DNA of 64,000 nucleotides from Daphnia carinata (Eukaryota; Arthropoda; Branchiopoda; Diplostraca; Daphniidae): contig NC_081339.1 of NCBI RefSeq assembly GCF_022539665.2, forward strand, positions 9,421,367 to 9,485,366. The letters run 5' to 3'. Position 1 is the first letter of the stretch. The number at the start of each line of letters is the position of its first letter. This document shows positions 55,520 to 64,000 of the stretch, piece by piece. The notes beneath the pieces are model-generated. The model was not told the origin of the DNA. It worked only from the letters and a program-made list of their open reading frames with translations, and ran no database searches. Position numbers and translations under genes: made by a program.

Positions 55520-55888
55520 ATTACGGTCTAGCCGTAAGTTCCACTAAGGAAAGAAAAGGGCAGCGTTATAAACTTAACTACAGATGTATTACCGCGAGGG
55601 GTAGCCAGATTTTACTCAGAGCTCCCTCTTAGATTCTCCAGAGGACCTTGGGCACACACACATACACATACAGATACACGTATATATATAGCACTCATGG
55701 GTCACACTGCGTGCATCAAAGAAAAAAGAGACCACTTTCTCAGTCTACCGACGAGAGTACACTGCCTCGCGACGCCGTCTCACCTTTTCCACAGGGCAAG
55801 GAAGAATGGGTTTTAAGGGTGAGGACTACTCCATCTGGCACTGCGGTATAAGTAGTCTAGTTATGGCGGGGATAGTAAGCACATAACA
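55520..55888 (-). repeat. 3' LTR of gypsy element (downstream LTR in minus sense)
   Basis: It runs from the target duplication to ACATAACA (minus-sense start TGTTATG). The inner 55,742-55,888 matches the other LTR. The outer 222 bp, with a CACACATACACATACAGATA stretch and a TATATATA at about 55,681, has no counterpart in the other LTR. Confidence 0.7.
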
Positions 55889-55905
55889 TTTGGCCCTTCC
55901 TGATA
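55889..55905 (-). other. Polypurine tract of gypsy element
   Basis: The minus strand reads AGGAAGGGCCAAA immediately before the LTR start TGTTATG, which is where the plus-strand primer of LTR elements lies. It is imperfect. Confidence 0.45.
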
Positions 55906-56496
55906 TTGCGTTTTTTTGTTTTTTTTTCACAGGGAACATGACATCCCGAACATCAAACCAAAGAGAAAGAAAAAAAAGAAAAACAAACAAAAACAACATG
56001 TGTCGTGGCTTTTAACGACACGGAGCTCCCCACAAAGCATTGATGGTGACGTGTGACATACAGTAGCGACCCAAACGAAAAGTCACAGACACAATACAAG
56101 ACGAAAAAGAAATATGCGCAACACTTACGCAGAAAGGTAGTGATCTGGTGGGCAGAGACGGAACAAGGGAACTACGAGGAGGACCATCGAAATCGGAGAA
56201 AGAAATTCGAAGATGGTTCTTAATTAACCAAGCGATAACCCACAATTTTAAACGAAACACTACGATTCGAGCGGAAGTTTACCTAATTGGAAAACTGAAA
56301 AAAGAAAAAAAAATTAAAAAAAAAAGAACACGAGAAAGCGACACTGACCGTAACTGGGGCCACGAGTAACAGTAGTAACAAAAAAAACGACCAAACAACG
56401 AAATGATGATAAGGAAAACAAAAACAAACAGTAAAAAAAATTACACGAAACAAAACTAAACGAAACTGGGTACTGTCTTTCCTATTCAGTCGGTTA

Positions 56497-57607
56497 GGGT
56501 TTTTCCATGACGTAATCAAGAGGCCACCTTGGTTGTCGACGTATTCTACCCTGGCGAGAAATAGTTGGTGGTGCCTGTTCTAAAGGGGTTGCTGATGGCT
56601 CTGGTTGAAGCTGAGTTGAGACAAGCGGAGGGTCCGATTGAATTCCTGGAGACTGACTGCTACCGATGGAGTTAGACTCACTTCCGTCAATATCAATGTC
56701 ATCCGCGTCACTCTCGCCAACGTCACAATCGTCGTCGTCTTCTACTCTTAGACGAAATAACTTGAGTTGGCATACGTGGGCGTTGAATCGTCATAGCGCT
56801 TGCTTTCCTTTTGTTTACGAATTATTTTCAGGCGTACCGTTCGGCGCATAGCGTCTACACGACGGAAAAACTCTTCGCGCGTTTCTGGGCACTCGCTGGG
56901 CCAATCGACTACGTTGTCTCCCACTCGATTAGGAGTACGGCCATATACCAGCTGGAATGGCGAATAATCAACGGTGGACTGCTTAGCAGTATTGATAGCC
57001 GAAATGGCGTCGGGAAGTAAATCGTCCCAATTGTTTTGGGATGGATTTAGGTACGCCGCGAGCGCTGAGGTCAGCGTTCTATTCATCCGCTCGACGAGTT
57101 CATTGGTCTGCGGGTCAATATATGTTGTACTCCACAGCCCTCCATCGCCTCGTCCATCACAGCACTAGTGAATGCGCTACCTTGATCACTAATGATCCGA
57201 ACCGGTACGAAGTGCCGGGTTATGATATGATTTTTGATGAATAAGACCACATGAATTGTTGCTGTGCTTGGTACAGCCTCCGCCTCCACCCACTTTGTTA
57301 AATAGTCAATGGCGACTATTACATGCACGTTGCCTCCATCAGTTTTCTTCAGTGGCCCAAAATGGTCGATGCCGATGGTATGGAATGGATGCAGCGGTGG
57401 GGGAATGGGCTGGAGAAGACCGGCAGGGAGATGGGACACATGTTTAAAACACTGACAATGTACACAAGATAACACAAAGTTTCGTACATGTTTAACCATT
57501 CGCGGCCACCAAAACCGATCAGACACACGGGAAAGGGTCTTCTCAATGCCAAAATGACCACTGGCCGGGTCATTATGGTTGCGTTTTAAACTTTCTTTAC
57601 GGAACAA
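56497..57607 (-). pseudogene. Gypsy integrase, frameshifted
   Basis: 57,083-57,607 carries the zinc-binding HHCC part (NHNDPASGHFG, CVHCQCFK) and the catalytic core (TIGIDHFGP, RIISDQGSAFT). The frame breaks near 57,110. The third catalytic residue, Glu, stands in the next frame in a NELVERMNR word, and 56,748-57,086 continues with the NNWDDLLPDAISAINTA and SPFQLVYGRTPN segments. A further frame change leads to an acidic tail ending MEKP and a stop near 56,497. Integrase joins element cDNA to host DNA. All three catalytic residues are present but not in one frame. Confidence 0.82.
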
Positions 57608-57674
57608 CTAACAAAAACTTCCACCCGCTATCTCTAAATTTTTTTTAAATAGGACACCCTTGAAGAGTATGAAC

Positions 57675-57974
57675 TCAAGTGTTTTCGTTAGTAGAATGGT
57701 TAGTAAAAAGCGGCCGGATCTGGCTATCTAGTTGTTGTAGATACGCAACTTCAGCCATGGAATAATTGTTTGTTTTTAGAACGCACCCTAGATGTTCTGT
57801 CATGGAAACCCCAGCTGCTGATTGACGCGCTGCAGGTTTCCGTGAGAGAGCATCGGCTAGGGTATTTTCTACCCCCTTAATGTGTCCCACCTGAAAATCG
57901 TACTGTTGTAACTCAAGGACCCACCTGGAAAATTTCCCCGTTAATTCTTTTTTTGACAACAGCCATTTCACCAC
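57675..57974 (-). pseudogene. Gypsy RNase H C-terminal part and tether
   Basis: The segment KKELTGKFSRWVLELQQYDF, VGHIKGVENTLADALSRKP is the end of the RNase H domain, with the conserved H-G-N-AD-LSR line, followed by the linker to integrase. It lies in a different frame from the preceding reverse transcriptase/RNase H segment, which derails at about 57,980 within the KTD word. Confidence 0.8.
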
Positions 57975-59572
57975 AGAGTTATGGCATCAGCCGTTATATC
58001 AGTCTTGACTTGGAATGGACGCCCGTAAACGTAGCAACGAAATTTTTTCAAAGCCCACACAAGGGCCAGACATTCTAACTCGTTAGAATGATACCTACTT
58101 TCAGCATCGGTTAGCCGTCTGCTAATAAAAGCGACGGGTCCAATTGGCGATGGCTGCGTCAACACGGCTCCCAGTCCGAGATAGCTTGCATCTGTTTGAA
58201 TTTCAATATCCAATTGATCGTCAAAATGGGCCAGGGCGGACGTGTGACATGATCGCTCGACAAGGGCTCCTTTTGCGTTTTCTTGGTTTTCCCCCCACGT
58301 CCATTTAACACCTTTTCTCAGCAGGGCGTGCAAGGGATGGGCAATGGCGGCAAAGTCTGCTATGAATTTTCGGCAAAAGGAAGCCAAGCCTAGGAACGCC
58401 CTCAAAGATTTGACACCATTAATTGAAAAATTGGCTAGGGCCGAAATTTTTTCCGGATCGGGGCAGATGCCCTCGGCACCAATAATATGCCCTAAATGTT
58501 TCACACTCGACGTGCCCACTATACATTTTTTTGGATTAAGGGTTAAGTTAGCTTTTCCTAGTGCGGTAAGCACTTGATGTAGTCTTTCCTGATGTTCGCT
58601 AAATGTTTTCCCGAACACTAGAATGTCATCCAGATAGACCAGGCACATCTTCCACTTTAACTGCCCTAGCACCCTGTCCATCAGCCGTTGAAAAGTGGCA
58701 GGCGCATTGGCGAGGCCAAATGGTAGTCTCTGGAACTCAAACAGGCCGTCCGAAATGACGAAGACGGTTTTGCAGCGATCGTTGTCGGACACAGGGACTT
58801 GCCAATAACCACTAGCCAAGCCGAGGGATGAAAAAATTTTGGCTCCCGCTAAAGAGTTAAAAACGTCATCTATTAGTGGTAGGGGATAGACATCCCTTTT
58901 CGTGACGGCGTTTAGCCTTCGGTAGTCCACACAAAATCGATGATCCCCGGACTTCTTTTTGACCAGGACGACGGGTGAAGACCAAGGACTCTTCGAGGGT
59001 TGAATAATGCCGTCCCGAAGCATTTCGGTTATTTTTTCGTTGATGAGATTCCGCTCATATTTCGACACTCTATAGGGCTGGGAAAAAATCGGATTACTGT
59101 CGCCTGTGTCAATGGTGTGTTCAACGTCGCCGGTACACTTAATTTGGTTTGCTTCCAGTGGAAAACATTGACGACGCCTAGCCAGCATTCCAAAAATCTC
59201 TCTTTCTTCTACCAAGGAAAGGTCATCACCGATTTTGACCTGCGAAAAAAATTCAGGCCTTTCATTTGCTTGAAGCGCAACACAGGCTACCACCTCTGAC
59301 TCCGACCCCATAGTTTGGACAACCGACACCTGAAATTCGAAATCAAGACTAACCTGCGCGGTCAGTTCTTTTCTGCACAGCCGTAAATTTTTCTGACTGA
59401 GATTTACGACGTGGATTTTTAAGTTACCTTCTTTCACATTGATGAGACAAGCCGGGATTATCCACGACTTCTCGGGATGCCGTGAAAAGGTATTTCGGAC
59501 GACAGCTGTCCCAGAATAATCAACGGGAATTTTCCCCCGAACAAACAACATTGTGTTACAGTTTTGACACAT
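57968..59572 (-). CDS. Gypsy reverse transcriptase and RNase H (long open segment)
   Basis: The open frame of 534 codons contains a Ty3/gypsy reverse transcriptase: SPWSSPVVLVKKKSG, FCVDYRRLNAVT, the motif-A stretch, LPFGLANAPATFQRLM, VYLDDILVFGK, and LGHIIGAEGI, then FLGLASFCRKFI and the RNase H start QTDASYLGLGAVL with ESRYHSNELE. Copying the element RNA into DNA needs three Asp residues. Two are in YLDD, but motif A reads FSSLGLASGYWQ with Gly where the family has Asp. That substitution should inactivate the enzyme. The true N-terminus is upstream; the ATG at 59,572 is only the first in this frame after the interruption at 59.6-59.9 kb. Confidence 0.9.
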   Translation of the reverse strand: MCQNCNTMLFVRGKIPVDYSGTAVVRNTFSRHPEKSWIIPACLINVKEGNLKIHVVNLSQKNLRLCRKELTAQVSLDFEFQVSVVQTMGSESEVVACVALQANERPEFFSQVKIGDDLSLVEEREIFGMLARRRQCFPLEANQIKCTGDVEHTIDTGDSNPIFSQPYRVSKYERNLINEKITEMLRDGIIQPSKSPWSSPVVLVKKKSGDHRFCVDYRRLNAVTKRDVYPLPLIDDVFNSLAGAKIFSSLGLASGYWQVPVSDNDRCKTVFVISDGLFEFQRLPFGLANAPATFQRLMDRVLGQLKWKMCLVYLDDILVFGKTFSEHQERLHQVLTALGKANLTLNPKKCIVGTSSVKHLGHIIGAEGICPDPEKISALANFSINGVKSLRAFLGLASFCRKFIADFAAIAHPLHALLRKGVKWTWGENQENAKGALVERSCHTSALAHFDDQLDIEIQTDASYLGLGAVLTQPSPIGPVAFISRRLTDAESRYHSNELECLALVWALKKFRCYVYGRPFQVKTDITADAITLW

Positions 59573-59574
59573 TT

Positions 59575-59930
59575 ATAACAACAAAACACATTATTCAAGA
59601 CACATACATTATAGCACAGAAATACAACAAAGGCATTCAACACAGACATACAAAACAAACACAATACTTACAAAACATATACTATTTACAAACACATCGC
59701 GAAGGGAAGCCAGCAATCCTGCAGAGCTCCTTCTTTAAAGGACTAACACGAGGGCGGCCAGCCAACGGCAGAGCCCCCTCTTTACGTCCTGTCGGACGTC
59801 GGGCCAAATCCCGAGTCCCAGACTAAGTAAAAGAGAGGCCAGAAGTCGACTAAGGATCGACCTGAACTCTAGGGGTGAAAGGGTGACAATAATGAAAGAC
59901 ATGCAAACAAAGGCTCACACAAGATGGCAG
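59575..59930. other. Non-coding interruption inside gypsy pol
   Basis: Between the protease/linker frame (stop at 59,934) and the reverse transcriptase frame lie about 355 bp with no sensible minus-strand frame. They hold an A/C-rich half (ACAAAACACATTATTCAAGA and similar) and a G/C-rich half containing two related GCAGAGC-CC-TCTTTA words (59,720 and 59,767). It looks inserted, but no inverted ends or target duplication were found. Confidence 0.4.
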
Positions 59931-59933
59931 CAC

Positions 59934-60740
59934 TTAAAATACAGTCAACCGACGAGAGAGGGCAATACTTGCAACAATTGAATCTTGCGGGATGCAAACC
60001 AATTTTAGTGGCTTGTACAGGACCGCGCCCTTCCTCCCAGCGGGCTCAAATGAATTCTCTGAGATTTGGTCCACTATTTCTTCGCCTACGATGGGTTCGT
60101 CTTCCTCCTTTGTTTCTTTAACTGCTTCCAATTCTTCCTCCTCCGCACCTGGACTATTAGCCGCTAACCAGTCTTCCTCCTGAGCCGCTTCGCATTCCGT
60201 CTTGTACGCAACCGGTAAAATTTTTCCATCCTTGACTAGGCAATTCGTTCGACTCTACACGATCCAATCAGCGCCTAAAATTACAGCAAAAGGAGCCGAC
60301 CTTACGACGGCTACTTTATCAATCTTTACTTTTGTCCCGTACCAGTGAATTTCTAACGGGATCTCATCGATAATTTGGACTACACGATTGTCTATTCCGC
60401 GCAATAGGATCAAGGGTTTCCTACTATTAAGGCTAAGGGACTTAAGAATGGTTTTACTCCTTATTGTTGTGACGCTCGCCCCGGTATCGACTAATGCTAC
60501 CACTTCTCCAACGGACCTAATAAAAATTTTAATTAATGGCAACTGTATCTCCTCGAAAGACGAAAGAAAACGACCCTTCCCTACGGCGGTGGTAGGAGTG
60601 GACGAGGACCTGACCCGTTTCCCGGAATTTGCGGGCAAACCGACGCAAGTGTCCAATTCCATTGCAATGAAAGCAGCGTAGTGGGCTCCCTCTTGGCTGA
60701 AAACCAGGTGGAGTTCCGTGTGGGGGGTGCAATCCTGTCT
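59934..60740 (-). pseudogene. Gypsy zinc knuckle and protease
   Basis: Near 60,660 the minus strand reads CFHCNGIGHLRRF, a CCHC knuckle whose last Cys is lost to a one-base change of frame in a T-run. The protease follows: LIKIFIRSVGEVVALVDTGA, with the catalytic DTG intact, then GIDNRVVQIIDEIPLEIHWY and VILGADWIV (60,255). An acidic linker (KETKEEDEPIVGEEIVDQI) continues to a stop at 59,934. The protease cuts the element polyprotein. Confidence 0.82.
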
Positions 60741-60892
60741 CCCTGGAACGTTATCTTTTCGATTTTAGCTGTCAACTGCGACATGGTGTTTGAAAAGGCC
60801 ATTAAGGCAGCACCAATATCAGGTGACTGGGATGGAGGGGCGGAGTTCATTGAGGAATTAGAGCCAGGAAGCGGACGAGGGTGATGCGGTTG

Positions 60893-61887
60893 CTAAAACG
60901 AATGCAAAGGTGGTGGCTGTGAAGATGAGACTCCCAAGAACCCCTGGGGCGCCACACCCATTCGTGAGGTCAATCCTAAGTCCTCTACTTCACGTATCCG
61001 CGTCATGAAAGCGGCGACAGACTCTGGGGCATTGTTTAGCATGGCTGCCACATGTTCCCACCGGTTAAGGCCGTTAATCAAAAAGGAAACTTTCTGTTGC
61101 TCCGTAAAAACATGTGGCGCCATCCGGAAAATACTTGCTTTGGCCAGGGTATAGGCGATACCAGACTCACCGACCTGCTGTACAGGACCCTCCACCATCC
61201 GATACCATTCAGCTGGTGGGACTCTAATCGTAAAATTGAGCGCAAGAGCGGCCGACCAATCGGCCCATCGACTATTTCGTGGCCCGTCTGTACATGCCAT
61301 TGGAGCGCGATACTGAACACTCTACGGATAGCCACCTGCCGACGTCGGGCATCATCCCACTGGTATACCTCCGCAACTTGGTTGACCCGCTCTACCCAAT
61401 CTGCTCCACTTTCGGCGGATCTTCCTTCAAATACCGGTATCGTAGCTACAGCGGCTGAAGAGGGTCGGTTGTTTCCGTTTACCAGGGCCTGTAAATGGTG
61501 TTCACCTTGTTCTGCTGCCAGTTGCCTCAGGGCTGCGTTTTCTACTACCTGGTCGCGCAACGCCGCCATTAACTCGTTGTGTTGCTGTTGTTGCTGAGCA
61601 CGCTCTTGGGCAATACCGGCCGTAAACTGGGCTAGAGCGGCTGTCAGTGCAGGATCCATGGCTGCAGTTGGCTTCTGGGGCTCTACTTCCGATTTTGGCT
61701 TTTCCTCGACCGGCGATAGATTAAATACAATGCTTCCCCTCGGGGACGTTACGCTAGGTGCTACAAGCCTGACCCTAGACACCTGCGTTTCCTTGGATGG
61801 CGAAATCTCAGATGGCCTGGAACTACGTGTCCTAATGTGGTAGCAAGGACGGTCGAAACGCTCTAACAACTCTTTCTTCGGAGGCAT
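60893..61887 (-). pseudogene. Gypsy gag, frameshifted
   Basis: I take MPPKKELLERFDRPCYHIRT as the start (61,887) because the upstream codons encode only a low-complexity phenylalanine run. A disordered region, a glutamine-rich coiled part (ERAQQQQQHNEL) and a capsid-like part follow: FEGRSAESGADWVERVNQVA, ARRRQVAIRRV, ALQWH. Near 61,280 the frame changes and continues as WADWSAALALNFTIRV, EQQKVSFLINGL, NNAPESVAAFMTRIREVE. Gag forms the particle in which the element is copied. The frame change inside the capsid region breaks it. Confidence 0.8.
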
Positions 61888-62143
61888 GCGACCCTCCCGA
61901 AAAAACAAAAAAACAACGCACAAACACACAAAAAAAAAACAAAAAAAGGAAAACAAAAACTAAATGATTACTAGCTACTAATTTACTACCACAAGAATAT
62001 ACCGTCACCTGTCCCACCCAAATGACTCCACGCTTAACAATAGGTGCACGCAATGAAAACAGCATTCAAAATTTACGCAACGGAGAACGGTCAATAACAT
62101 GAGTACGAGCACCAACCTAAAGAAAAACGTACAAGAAATGACC

Positions 62144-62287
62144 AGTCTACCGCCGAGAGTACACTGCCGCGCGACGCCGTCTCACCTTTTCCACAGGGCA
62201 GGGAAGAATGGATTTTAGGGGTGAGGACTACTCCATCTGGCGCTGCGGTATAAGTCTAGTTATGGCGGGGATAGTAAGCACATAACA
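62144..62287 (-). repeat. 5' LTR of gypsy element, shortened
   Basis: 144 bp from AGTCTACC to CATAACA, closely matching 55,742-55,888. In minus sense it starts TGTTATG. The part equivalent to 55,520-55,741 is absent; the sequence goes straight into the leader region (minus sense TGGTCATTTCTTG). The shared GGTGAGGACTACTCCATCTG and GGCGGGGATAGTAAGC words fix the alignment. Confidence 0.85.
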
Positions 62288-62638
62288 ATACTGATGGAGA
62301 ATTACTTCCTTTAAATGAGAAACCATTTTCTTGTTTAACAAGAAATTCAATTACTGTCGTATCGATGTTGTTTATTTTAATTAACATGACCAAGCATCAA
62401 ATCAGACTAACTTGCCATTTTGGAAAAAATACTTTTTATTCTAATACTGTATACTACCGCGAAAGAGAAAGATGACTGAATGTTTAAAGCGAACAGGAAA
62501 CGCCGATGCCATAAAAGATCAATTAACCTGACCATCGTAATGCTATGTGTCGAATGTTAATCAAATAACGAAATTTGCTTTTTATTTAGAACTTCTAACA
62601 GAAAGCATTTTTTTTCTTTCTGGAAATTGTTGTGTATA

Positions 62639-62709
62639 GGGGGTATAGCTCAGTGTAGAGCATACGACTGCAGATCGTAGGGTCCCCAGTTCAAAGCTGG
62701 GTTCCCCCT
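62639..62709 (+). tRNA. trnC: tRNA-Cys(GCA)-like copy 5, D-loop deletion
   Basis: 71 nt: GGGGGTATAGCTCAGTGTAG lacks one G of the GG pair in the D loop. The anticodon stem TACGA/TCGTA is perfect around CTGCAGA. The T arm CCCAG-TTCAAAG-CTGGG is perfect. The acceptor GGGGGTA against TTCCCCC has a T-T mismatch. The A box is altered, so transcription is doubtful. Confidence 0.6.
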
Positions 62710-62941
62710 TGAATTATGAGAGGCATTGGTATCATTTCATAGAATGAGTTTGTGAAAGGGCATGCAATAAATTTGAGATATTTGAATTTAATTTTCTTAA
62801 ATAATCATCTTAAGCGAAGATAATTGAAAATGCGAACACTGAAGGCGAATTACTTCCTTTGAATGAGAAAGAATTTCTTTGTGTAACAAAAATTGAATTA
62901 CTGTTGTATCGATGTTGTTTATTTTAATTTACATGACCAAG

Positions 62942-63146
62942 TGTAACGAGCCTCAAGGCTAACCAAAAGGAGCCACACCTCTTACATCCCTCATGCGTTT
63001 TTACAAGTGAAAGTGAACGTATCTCCTCCCACTTTACCGTCTTAATTTGTGTTCTTTAGTAGTATAAATACTGCTTATTTTTAACTTGTAATTTGGAATT
63101 GTTTCGGCAATCCACTGACAATACACGAGGTTAAGGAAACTTTACA
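62942..63146 (+). repeat. 5' LTR of a second LTR retrotransposon
   Basis: 205 bp starting TGTAACGAGCC and ending AAACTTTACA, the TG..CA form of LTRs, with a TATAAATA box at 63,063. It abruptly interrupts the tRNA-unit sequence after GACCAAG (other units continue CATCAAATC). A primer-binding-like site follows at once. The matching 3' LTR lies beyond the window. Confidence 0.8.
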
Positions 63147-63147
63147 A

Positions 63148-63165
63148 TTGGAGGTCCCAACGAGA
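63148..63165 (+). other. Primer binding site, tRNA-Gln type
   Basis: TTGGAGGTCCCAACGAGA begins two bases after the LTR. Its complement ends GGGACCTCCA, which fits the acceptor end of eukaryotic tRNA-Gln plus CCA as I recall it, with a possible mismatch in the T stem. Confidence 0.55.
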
Positions 63166-63287
63166 CCAACACTTGTGGTCCAGTACAAAGTTTCTTACCG
63201 TACCGGAATTCAGTGTTGTGCTGTACACTTCCCCTACCAGTCTCCAACAACTCTACCAGACCAAGGAACACCATCAAAGGTAAGCGA

Positions 63288-64000
63288 ATGTCGTTTGATT
63301 TTCTTACACCAGAGACTACTCGTAAAGAGAATATTTTTACCCGAACGTTGTCGACGAACTATCCACCGTTGTACCCTGTACTTCCCAAATCAGACACCAC
63401 CAACCAAAATCCCAATTGTCTTCGAGAAAATTTTTTAGACCACTAGAAAACTCTTGTGGACTAGAATTTGAATAAGAGTCAGAACAAAACATAGCCCCAG
63501 AATCAGGCCACCACAACAAAAACGACTATCCAACAAATAGAATTCAAGAAGCAAGAAGTTAGCAAAGAGACCCACAATGCATTGCAATTATATTCATATT
63601 CATTGTTAGAACGAACGTTGAGAGTACCAAGTGGTATAACAGCAGAAACTATTACAAACACCACAAAGACACTTAAAGATAGTACGTAGAATCTCTCGGT
63701 GGCAACATCGAAAACCTTGACAGTTTATTGCAACAGATTAGCATTGTGCATGGTAAAGAGAAAGAATTCCTGTTTGGTACCATCTAAGATGTAATACTTG
63801 CGCATATTGCAGAGAAAAAATACTCGTCGGACCTCAGATCCGAATTACAGAGCTTACGAAAACAGCTAGATAGCAACAAGAAAAAGGCAAAGAGTTTCAA
63901 ACACACCTTAAGTAGTTCCCTTGAGCAACTCCAAGAAAGTAACGAAACACTTAAAAATTCCCTTGAAAAACCTGCCAATCGAATCAGTGATTTAGAAAAA
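63288..64000 (+). pseudogene. Gag-like region of second LTR element, runs off window
   Basis: A first frame begins MSFDFLTPETTRKENI at 63,288 and is open to 63,446. Another frame follows with TIQQIEFKKQEVSKETHNAL and LLERTLRVPSG. From 63,719 a third frame reads DSLLQQISIVHGKEKEF, a TAA stop, then SDLRSELQSLRKQLDSNKKK and LEQLQESNETLKNSLEK, a long coiled coil, to the window end. Position after LTR and primer site suggests gag. I do not recognise the family. The frame changes and stop argue for a decayed copy. Confidence 0.5.

Larger units (their letters stand above)
55520..62287 (-). mobile_element. Ty3/gypsy LTR retrotransposon, frameshifted
   Basis: Minus-strand order is LTR (62,287 inward), gag, CCHC knuckle, protease, reverse transcriptase, RNase H, integrase, LTR, the Ty3/gypsy order. 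No env is seen. ATACT at 55,515-55,519 and 62,288-62,292 is a 5-bp target duplication: with the insert removed the tRNA-unit sequence reads on (CGAATACT, then GATGGAGAATTACTTCC). The LTRs match over only about 145 bp. Nearly every coding segment is joined to the next by a frame change, so the copy is dead or badly sequenced. Confidence 0.9.
50640..62941 (+). repeat. Tandem array of ~545-bp units with a tRNA-Cys-like sequence
   Basis: Five tRNA-Cys-like sequences share long flanks. Upstream they have an AACGCGAAAGAGAAAGATG stretch, ATGCCATAAAAGATCA, TGTTCATCAAATAACG and a T-run. Downstream they share GAGGCATTGGTATCATTTCA and AATAATCATCTT. Spacing is 544 bp between copies 2 and 3, 269 bp between 3 and 4 (a partial unit) and 549 bp between 4 and 5 once the gypsy insertion is removed. 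Three LTR retrotransposons split the array. The leftmost unit is the most diverged. Confidence 0.85.

Noticed and set aside
55680-55692. Plus-strand promoter at TATATATA near 55,681
   Set aside because: It lies inside the LTR of a minus-strand element and in a simple repeat; in minus sense it may serve the LTR, but no plus-strand gene follows.
57083-61300. Programmed frameshifts between gag, protease, reverse transcriptase and integrase of the gypsy element
   Set aside because: Frame changes occur within domains (capsid, zinc knuckle, RNase H, integrase), often at single-base runs, and not only at gene borders, so mutation or sequencing error explains them better.

Overview
The window is nuclear DNA of a compact-genome arthropod. 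A crustacean of the Daphnia type is my best guess, because several recognisable genes have introns of only about 50-100 bp with GT/AG ends, a reelin-type gene is present (it is missing from flies), and Ty3/gypsy, BEL/Pao, hAT and Helitron-like elements sit together. No bacterial gene organisation is seen. The species call is inference.

Layout. (1) 1-23,225 is a satellite array of 70-bp monomers that runs off the left edge. It is interrupted at 5,235-8,901 by a hAT-family transposon with terminal inverted repeats and an exact 8-bp target duplication; its interior is an odd mosaic with satellite sequence. (2) A 100-N assembly gap (23,226-23,325) separates the array from the 5' part of a minus-strand gene for a membrane-anchored protein made of 34-residue (102-bp) repeats. 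(3) 25.3-43.1 kb is a block of broken gene copies: the C-terminal end of WDR55 (+), a CYFIP/Sra-1 copy lacking its N-terminus (-), a reelin-like copy (-) that is fused directly to the CYFIP fragment, and an ADAP (centaurin-alpha, ArfGAP) copy (-). These carry frameshifts and in-frame stops, several of them readable as CGA-to-TGA or CAG-to-TAG changes, yet keep many splice sites. It looks like a decaying duplicated segment beside heterochromatin, although a poor long-read consensus could contribute to the frameshifts.

(4) 45.1-46.7 kb holds a long open frame for a protein with an N-terminal membrane segment and a retropepsin-like domain whose catalytic triplet reads DRG instead of DT/SG. (5) 47.0-50.1 kb is repeat debris: two Helitron-like copies around an LTR-like GC-rich block, a cluster of CAG/GT dual splice-like motifs, and a gag fragment. 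(6) 50.6-62.9 kb is a tandem array of roughly 545-bp units, each with a tRNA-Cys(GCA)-like sequence, into which three LTR retrotransposons have inserted: a decayed BEL/Pao element, a nearly complete but frameshifted Ty3/gypsy element on the minus strand (55,520-62,287, 5-bp target duplication), and the 5' end of a second LTR element on the plus strand (from 62,942) that leaves the window.

How it fits together: there is little sign of cooperating host genes. The likely intact host-type loci are the 34-residue-repeat membrane protein and the retropepsin-like membrane protein; the rest is satellite, transposons, tRNA-derived units and pseudogenes, as expected of pericentromeric or similar heterochromatin.
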